A stretch of 64,000 bases of DNA from Dactylis glomerata (taxonomy: Eukaryota; Streptophyta; Magnoliopsida; Poales; Poaceae). Positions 56,914 through 64,000 of this stretch are shown piece by piece. Every line of letters begins with the position of its first letter. Positions within the stretch are counted from its first letter, which is position 1. The stretch lies in contig QXEO01001043.1 in assembly GCA_007115705.1 (NCBI GenBank), forward strand, positions 1,096,585 to 1,160,584, given 5' to 3'. The position numbers and the translations under genes were made by a program. The notes beneath the pieces are model-generated. The model ran no database searches and was not told the origin of the DNA. It saw only the letters and a list, made by a program, of their open reading frames with translations.

Positions 56914-57409
56914 ATGGAGGTACTTGTTTGTTTTGATTTTGTTACTGATCTATACAAGAATTGGGGTGGGTTTTTAACTCACAGAGTTCTTGTTTGTTTT
57001 GATTTCGCAGAGGGCGAGGAGGCCGCAGGTGCCGGCGTTCGGGGAGTGGAACTACTGCTACCACCACTATGACGAGCCGCCCGCCGCCGAGTTCTACTAC
57101 GCCCCCGAGCCGGAGCCGGAGGCCTGCAGCGACGTCTGGTTAAGGTACTCGCCGCCACGCAAACCGACGCCCAGGAAGCCCAGGAGGCCGGAGGGGGAGA
57201 AGGGAAGCGGCCGGCGCGCGAGGGCGTCCGAGGCTGTCGGCTTGGCGCGCTCCTCGGCCAAGGGCAGAGCTCCCTCCACCTCCAGGGTGGTGCGGCCTGT
57301 AGACGAGGACCTGTACCAGGTGCCGCCGCCGGAACTCAGCTCCCGCTGCCCGAGGCGGAAGAGGAGCCTGCTGATGGGATGCTTTGGCCTCAACTCATGT
57401 GTTGCGTGA
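56914..57409 (+). CDS. RIN4/NOI-family protein with AvrRpt2 cleavage motif
   Basis: Exon 1 codes only for Met-Glu (56914-56919). After a 91-bp GT-AG intron, exon 2 (57011-57409) encodes the rest, total 134 residues. Residues 9-15 are VPAFGEW, matching the VPxFGxW motif cut by the Pseudomonas protease AvrRpt2 in RIN4 and NOI proteins. The middle is basic and rich in P, R and K (about 49-80). The end, VDEDLYQVPPPEL followed by RKRSLLMGCFGLNSCVA, resembles small NOI proteins, where C-terminal cysteines (here C126 and C132) are probably acylated for plasma-membrane attachment. RIN4 relatives are immune regulators guarded by NLR receptors; the role of this member is inferred only from the motif. 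The ATG is supported by the tiny first exon, which is typical of NOI genes. Confidence 0.82.
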
Positions 57410-57793
57410 AGATGCTGCGCGCGCGTTTGTCAGGAGTTCTTGCTATGTGTTTTGTTTTGTTTTCCGATCTCCTGGGCTAGCTACTGAAGTAGTACAACTG
57501 ATCACTTGTTTGATTTCGATCGAGCTGTTAATCTACTATTGCCACCATATAATTGTTCGTGGCCATAAAATTTGAGAAATTTTCGAAGGGAGATTTGATG
57601 ATGCATCAGACTATACATCTATATGTGTAGTCTATGGTGTGATTTGACTTGACAGTAAAATAATTGGGTCAGCGCCGGAGAAAGCCATAGTTTTATTCGT
57701 AAGTGAATTTACGCCCTTGCACTACGAACAGAACTCTAGATGAATGATTTAAATAGTGTTATAACGAAAATGCACCCTCAGAATAAAATACTA
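57410..57793 (+). other. 3' flank of the RIN4/NOI-family gene
   Basis: Probably the 3' UTR and downstream region. AT-rich with possible polyadenylation signals, but none stands out. No other feature before the Stowaway at 57794. Confidence 0.4.
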
Positions 57794-57884
57794 CTCCCTT
57801 CAATTCATATTACTCTTCGCTAATATGGATGTATCTACCACTAAAATATGTACACTAGTAAATAGTATTATAGGTTGAACGGAG
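57794..57884. mobile_element. Short Stowaway-type MITE
   Basis: The 91-bp element opens CTCCCTTCAATTCATATTAC and closes TATAGGTTGAACGGAG between TA dinucleotides (57792-57793 and 57885-57886). Confidence 0.75.
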
Positions 57885-57886
57885 TA

Positions 57887-58850
57887 CCAAAAGTTTGAGG
57901 TAGTATATTAGATCTGAATCATAGAATTAAGCTGATTGATTGTCCAGATTGTATTGATGTATCGAAAAACATCACTTCATAAATAAATGTTGGAAAGTAC
58001 TAGGAAATACCTGTGGTGGCAACAAAGGTAGTCAATCAATGCAGGCACCGTATAGGCAGCAGGCAGCGCTCATGTTATAGGGCAAGCGAATCAAAAGTAC
58101 GTATTCCTTTCATATATCATCGTATGCTAAGTTGGGTTGTAATCTAGAGAGAAGAGCAGTGGGTGGAAGCCCGTAACCGGCCCATCCTGTGTTGCAGCAT
58201 CTGATACATTCGATTCAGAATACATGATGTAGTATAGCTTCCTTTTCCTTTGTAGAACTAGGTTAATATCGAATCTTTAGGAAAACAAATGTTGTGATGA
58301 TTTACGCTAGCAAGACCTTGGTGATCAGTAGTGTCTTTGTCTCACCGGACCTTTGTGTTTACTGTTGGGTTGTGTGTTGATGATGGAGATAGCTAGGCCA
58401 GTGCTAAGGATTCACCCGTAGCCATGCAATACAAAATAGGATGCAAGATAATTGATAAGCTCAAATGTGTTAATTGAACAAGGATAAGAATCTTGCGGGC
58501 GGTGCGTCCTAAAATATAATAGATTTCGCAAGCCACTTATGGCTATTACATTGTTGGTGCAACCACGACACTCCAGTCGTCATGCACAAACCAAATCCTT
58601 AAGATTAGCGACGTCACAATTTAATCCCTAGGGGATCTCGAGCCAACTACTGTACCCCCTCCTGTCACTGGGTTTCACTTGAAGAAGGCATTCTCCACCA
58701 ATCTTACCTCACTACAGATTCGATAATCCGGGTTTTGGGTACCTGACAAGTCCTAGATCGAGGTAGGAGACAATGATGCAGTCTTACAAATTACAAATGA
58801 CAAATTAAATATAGTACCAATATGTAAACATGCACAACTAGCTGCGAGGC
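57887..58850. other. Intergenic sequence, nothing recognised
   Basis: No supported ORF, RNA gene or transposon terminus was found. Confidence 0.4.
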
Positions 58851-59330
58851 TAGCCCTCGGCCCTCAGCCCGTGATGTTGACCCGTTTCGACTCCATGTCG
58901 GGGGGGGGGGGGGGGTTACGGAAAGCTACATGCTTGTGCACTGACGGTGGCGACATCCACGGGTGCCACTTTCCGCTTGAGGACGTCGTCGGGGTGCTCT
59001 TTTCCGTGCTAGGGTTTCAAGTGAAAACCATGTTCTTTTGGTCTCGTTCGCGGTCATGCCTTGTGTTGCTACCCTCCTGGGGGCGCTGTCGTGGAGCTTA
59101 GGTGCCCTAGGGTTTGGCATGGTGTTGTTAGGCATTCTGGAGTACATGCTCGGCTTCATAGTCTTAATGTTTTTTCCGCCTCTTAGCGTTTTATTGTTGT
59201 GACTCATATTGTCCGGTTATCCTAGGATCTGTTCTGTAAGAGGGTTAACTCAAATCAGTACCATGTATTGTTTGGCTGTGTTGGGTTTATTTATAAAGCG
59301 GTCGAATGCGTGTTTGAGGAATGTTGCTAT
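58851..59330 (+). repeat. Probable LINE-like remnant with a G-homopolymer
   Basis: GC-rich sequence with a run of about 18 G residues (58899-58916) and a right part ending in GGGTTTATTTATAAAGCGGTCG, similar to the 3' end of Triticeae LINE-like repeats. No intact coding region. Confidence 0.35.
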
Positions 59331-60855
59331 ATATGATGTATACGTTGATTCAACGAACTAGGCCTAACTAGGAAGAAGCTAGAGCAATAGAATCACACAA
59401 GGGGGCCACGAGGCCCAAACGAGTATGCGTGGCGCGGCCCACCCCCAGATCGCGCCACCAGGGCCCGTTTGGCCATCGAGCATCGCCTTGGCTTCGTCTT
59501 TTTATTACCGTCTCTGTCTTGAAAGAAAACCTACGCCATATTTTTCCTGGAATTTTCTGAGGTGGCCACGAAGACATAACCCATCTTCCACCTCCAGAGG
59601 GGGCTGATTTTGCTGTTTTGCTGCAGCCGCCGATGGGAAATCGCCACCATCTTTGGCACTAACTCCTCCTTGGCATGTTGTGGAGCATCTTCATCACCAT
59701 CTTCACCATCCCCAACATCAGCACCATCTCCACTTCGAGATCTAAAGTCACCCCTCTCATAGTTTATGGTAGATCAAACCCTGGATATTGTTTTAGTGTT
59801 GTGTGCATATTTGTGCTTGGCATCTTGTCATTATTTTGTGGTGAAGTTGTACTTTCAGATTGTGTTGTAATCCATACCCTACTGATCATGGTCATGTTTG
59901 ATACTTGTGAGTAGTTCCATTGTTCCCGGGGGCATAGGATGAATTTGCTATGATTTCTATATAATATGCACTGAGTATTTGGTTAAGTTTTAATATTTTA
60001 TGTGGTTCTATGATTGTAACGTGCGAACATCGACTGTATATTACTTCATCTTTATGGGATCATAGGGTTGCACCTTAGATTAATAAATAGGATGAGAAAT
60101 GAGGAAGAGACATAAATCTTTTTCTTAGACTTGGCATTATTTTTTGGGGTTCTTGATCGGGGACCTTAGAACTTTATGCAATGCTTGGACGTTTATGTTT
60201 TAATGAATCCCTAGGTGCTCATAAAAATGGCCTTAGAAACAATAATTAGGGTTTTTGTAGCATAGTAATGTTATTTCTACACCTATTTTTGGCTCCATCC
60301 AATGAGAATAAAACTTGAAAAGATACTCATATGTTCCATCTTAGAAATCTGTATACTAAGTAAATCCATGCTGCCCATGGGAACATTTGTCACATATAGT
60401 ACACACTTGAGCTTGTCCTCTTGCTGAATAGAGAATTGTGCTTTTTCTGAAAATAGCATTTACATATATGCAAACTTTACTTTTTGCAATTTAAATTCAT
60501 CCATGCTTAAACCAGAAACCCAAAAACAACAGCTTTAATATTATTTTTCCTATTAAACTTGCTAACCAATACCTTCAGCTCCTCGTGGGTTTGACAACCT
60601 TTTCTATATTGAAAGGTACAACAATTGATCTCCTCAATTTGGGAGTCATCAATGAGGCGACCCACGAGGCCCAAATGAGACCAGGTAGCGCAAGGCCCAC
60701 CCCTAGCCACGCCATCCAGGCTCGTTTGCTCCTCGAGCGTCTATTGTCGTCCGTCTTGATCTCAGATTGACGGGCTTGACCTAAAAAACCCCTATATAAA
60801 GACCCCCCAAGGCTTTCTCGAGAGGAGGCGGCGAAGAAACACGAAACCACAAAAC

Positions 60856-62624
60856 TAAAGGAAATATGCCCTAGAGGAAAATAATAAAGGACCTATTTGC
60901 ATATTTTATATAGTTCATAATAAGTTTAATACTATGCTATAATTATGTCAATCGGAAACATTGATATAGGTATGGTATTAAATGATAAATGGTCCCTATT
61001 AAATCCTCTAATTGCTATTTCATTGTTCAACTAATGATCGAGGTTTCTCGATCATGGTGCATTACGCCAATTGACAATGAGATCATGCCTTTGAGTAATG
61101 CCATGGTGGACATACCCAAAGTTAGTATTGCAACACGATCGTGTCATGATGTTCATGTTGCAATATGAAAAAAGTGTTGTAACTTAATCCTTAGACTGTG
61201 AGGTTATATTTAATCACTACCTCCAGAGGAATCTCTTATTGCATCAAATGTATCTACCTTAACCGGGTGACTTAAAGATGTCTTTTGGGTTCTCCAATGG
61301 AGCATGTTGAGGTGTATGAACCAAGAGCGGGATTTGTTCATTTGCATGACAGATATGATACTCTGGGCCCACTCGGTCGTGAGATTACATCAAAGCTGCG
61401 CAGCATGTGACTAGGTCACGGAGATGGAATATCACGGCACGAATTAAACAACACTAGTCGGTAACAAGATTAAACGAGGTATATAGATACCGACGATCAA
61501 ATCTTCGACTATGCTAGTATCAGTGAGACAAAGGGAAAGGTGCATCAATGTTTATGGTTCAACGACTAAAAGAACTTTGTAGAATGCACATGAATCATCA
61601 CGGATATCCAGATCTCATTGATGATCATTTACCAGAGAGAGTTCTCGGTAATGTCTGTAGTGTTCTCGAACCGTCAGTTAACACACTTAAGGGATCTCGA
61701 TGCTTGGGAGGGTTTTGGTAATATTTGGAAACGATGATATATGAGAGGGAATCATTCCGATAAAGTCTGACATAGTTTTTGCGGAGTCTGAAATAGTTTT
61801 GGTAGAGTCCGGAAGTGTTTCGGAGTAGTGGAGAGTTAAATAATATGTAATTGATATTAACTGGTGAATTAATATTAATTAAAATTATTATTTAATGAAT
61901 AAAAATGTAGCACACCCTTATTGGGCCCATTAACCCTAGTGCGCCCCTTATTAGACTGAGGACTAGGGCACCATGGGCCCTTGGGCCCTAATCGGCTAGG
62001 GTTAGGTTTAGGGTTGGGGGGCTGGCTGGCCCTGCCCTAGCCGCACCGTCTCTTCCCTTGCCCGCCGCCCTAGGGCTGCCTTGGTGGAGGGGTTGGTGCT
62101 CCCCCTCCCCACTATATAAAGGGGGCCCAGGGAGAGGAGAACACACAACAGCTCACAACGAGAGCCACATGCCTCTCTTCCTCTCTCTCCTGTCCGTCGC
62201 CCTCTCAACCTCCTCCTCTCTCTCTCTCTCGCACGGCCTCCCGAAGGGCTGCATAGGTTAGAGATCACACCACCGCTGCACGCGTGCTGTGGAGTTTCCG
62301 GATTTCATCCAATGCCATCTACTTTCACAATCTCGGTTAGATCGGAGATTATGGAGGTCATCGTGATCACCGTACGTGTGCAAGTATGCGGAGGTGCTGC
62401 TCATGTGGCACCGGAGTCGTTGCTCCAAGATCTTCAACGACCCTGAGGTCGGCTACATCGGCTTCATCGACATCGCTTGTGCGGAAGCATTAAATCCCAT
62501 GTTCGGTCTTCAAGGGTATGTCACCGAACATCTGTTTACCGTTATAGCATTACTAATAGATAGATCCTTGGGCAATTTGGGGTTGCGTATGAATAAAAAA
62601 TGTTATTTGCATCGAACCCCAACA
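60856..62624 (+). mobile_element. Angela/BARE-type Copia solo LTR
   Basis: After TAAA comes GGAAATATGCCCTAGAGG, the opening of Angela/WIS/BARE LTRs (normally TGTT before it, so the TG terminus has mutated). It ends GAACCCCAACA. Length 1769 bp fits the family. The flanks AAAAC (60851-60855) and GAAAC (62625-62629) look like a 5-bp TSD with one substitution. A TATA box (TATATAAA) is at 62113. There is no internal region or second LTR. Confidence 0.8.
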
Positions 62625-62775
62625 GAAACATAGGCTGAACCTGCAAAGATTGGAGGGGAAAATGCTACCAAAGCCGTCCCCTATCGCATCTCCAACCTCT
62701 CCAACATCACCAACACCGCCACCATGATGAAGAGGGAGTAGTTCACCTCTAAACTATGGTTTTGGGGGGTAGCTT

Positions 62776-62777
<2 letters not shown>

Positions 62778-62816
<39 letters not shown>
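62778..62816. repeat. (CT)n microsatellite
   Basis: About 19 CT units, in the decayed LTR sequence right of the Copia solo LTR. Confidence 0.95.
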
Positions 62817-62820
<4 letters not shown>

Positions 62821-63081
62821 CTATGTTGTTTAGATGCCATATGTTGTTCGTTTGAATTGGTCTCTGGATAACATAGGTACACAATCTAGTAGACCTACGG
62901 TTAGGGCAATGAATGTGCCTGATCATAGGCCATATGTTGTTTGTTGGAATTGGTCTCTAGCTACTTCCTCTTCCTCATCCCTAGTGGTGGAGGATGATCT
63001 AGAAGTTTAGTAGGGCGAACCCATAAACATATAACATTGCTTAAGTACAATCGGGGGGGGGGAGGGGTGATGGTGCGGTGT

Positions 63082-64000
63082 TGATGTAGATGACCGACCA
63101 GTTGGGAACCCCAAGAGAAGGTGTGATGAGCACAACAGCAAGTCTTCCCTCAGTTATGAAACCAAGGTTTATCGAACCAGTAGGAGAAAGAACCAAACTT
63201 CAGAAGGTGATGCTTGCTAGCTTCATGGCACTCCGGACAATGGCGCCAGAAATATTGTTGGTGTATCTTCACCTAGCAGCAACGTGAAACCTGCACACAA
63301 CACCACAAAGAACTTTGCTCCCAACTTACGATGAGGTTGTCAATCTCACCGGTTTGCTATAAACAAAGGATTAAGCGTATCGAGTGGTAAAAGGATAATA
63401 GTATGCAAGAAAGTAAACAGTGCGAGTAAAAGTAAAACGATGTAGCAATGTAAAGGAAATTGGACCGGGGTCCATAGTTCACTAGTGGTGTCTCTCCATA
63501 AGATAAATAACAACATGTTGGGTAAACAAATTATAGTTGGGCAATTGATAGAATAAAGATAACGTACATATGTCATGAGGATCCCTATGAGATTCACTCT
63601 GGGCATTACGACAAAATACGTAGACCGTAATCCAACTGCATCTATGACTAATAATCCACTCGCGGGGAGTCGTCCGAGTACCCCTTGAGTATTAAGTTGC
63701 GAACAACGGATAACTGCATTAAGCAAAGTGCGTAAAGTAAACAAAGCAAATGTCCTTGGATACAAGAATGTTGTTTTCTCCCTAGTGGCAACAACACATC
63801 TACAACCTTAGAGGTTTCTGTTACTCTCCCAGATTAAATAGAGGCATGAACCCAACTATCGAGCATAAATACTCCCTCTTGGAGTCACTAGCATCTACTT
63901 GGCCAAGATATCTACTAGCAACGGAATGCATGCAAGATCATAAACAACATAGAGATAACATAAGATATATGATTCAGCACATCAACTTAACATAGTACCA
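63082..64000 (-). repeat. Partial Sabrina/WHAM-like LTR running off the window
   Basis: It starts TGATGTAGATGACCG and then follows the same order as 19132 onward: GTTGGGAACCCCAAGAG, AAACCAAGGTTTATCG, CTCACCGGTTTGCT and GGACCGGGGTCCA(C/T)AGTTCAC. It is more diverged than the E2 copies, so it belongs to another subfamily or an older insertion. Confidence 0.8.

Larger units (their letters stand above)
59340..63081. repeat. Decayed LTR sequence hosting the Angela-type solo LTR
   Basis: Two diverged copies of a CCACGAGGCCCAAA(C/T)GAG...GGCCCACCCC block (about 59407-59480 and 60663-60740), a TATA box near 60792 (CTATATAAAGACCCCCC), and a tail with CACCATGATGAAGAGGGAG (62720) suggest overlapping fragments of Gypsy LTRs. 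No ORF is supported. Confidence 0.45.

Noticed and set aside
1..64000. CRISPR arrays, operons or bacterial-type features
   Set aside because: The window is plant nuclear DNA; the direct repeats present are LTRs, target duplications or microsatellites.

Overview
This is repeat-dense nuclear DNA of a Triticeae grass (wheat, goatgrass, barley or rye; the species cannot be told from the sequence). The evidence is nested LTR retrotransposons with 5-bp target-site duplications (TSDs), abundant Stowaway MITEs with TA duplications, an Angela/BARE-type Copia LTR that opens with the GGAAATATGCCCTAGAGG signature, and intron-containing grass-type genes. Only three genes are well supported. All lie in the low-copy stretches around 34.6-42 kb and 56.7-57.5 kb.

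Layout. 1-10.64 kb is a Sabrina/WHAM-like Gypsy element on the plus strand (E1). A 4.7-kb solo LTR sits inside its 3' LTR. 10.64-16.71 kb is the 3' noncoding region and 3' LTR of a Sirevirus-like Copia element, into which E1 inserted. 16.71-19.13 kb is older host sequence with an imperfect 720-bp-period duplication. 19.13-27.65 kb is a complete Sabrina/WHAM-like element on the minus strand (E2) carrying gag and protease. 27.91-32.37 kb is a second, related long solo LTR in the opposite orientation. 32.4-34.4 kb holds a decayed gag, a 5'-truncated LINE with an RNase H domain and a 30-bp TSD, and a MITE with a 9-bp TSD. 44.28-52.46 kb is a three-level nest: a Stowaway MITE broken by a LINE-like element, itself broken by a third complete Sabrina/WHAM-like element (E3). 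52.5-56.3 kb is low-copy DNA with small transposons and a GC-rich block without recognisable genes. 57.5-64 kb is decayed LTR/LINE sequence with an Angela-type solo LTR, and the window ends inside another Sabrina/WHAM-like LTR.

Genes. A 177-aa Gag1-like clamp (DUF4050) protein gene (+, five coding exons) converges on a GAMYB-type R2R3-MYB gene (-, three coding exons, 526 aa). Exon 2 of the MYB gene contains a near-perfect miR159 site. About 15 kb further right is a two-exon RIN4/NOI-family gene (134 aa) with a VPxFGxW motif of the kind cleaved by the bacterial effector AvrRpt2. The three genes have no evident joint pathway.

Most interesting pattern. E1, E2 and E3 share the tRNA-Asp primer binding site, the U3 half of the LTR, a pair of small hairpins just after the coding region, and a 3' noncoding region with repeated polypurine-tract-like motifs. 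Each, however, carries a different protein in the coding slot: an unknown 194-aa protein, gag-protease, or an unknown 323-aa acidic protein. None has a recognisable reverse transcriptase or integrase. E3 also has a different R/U5 half of the LTR. This suggests modular non-autonomous elements moved by an autonomous partner that is not in this window. Splice sites, transposon ends and duplications were read by eye; no database search was possible.
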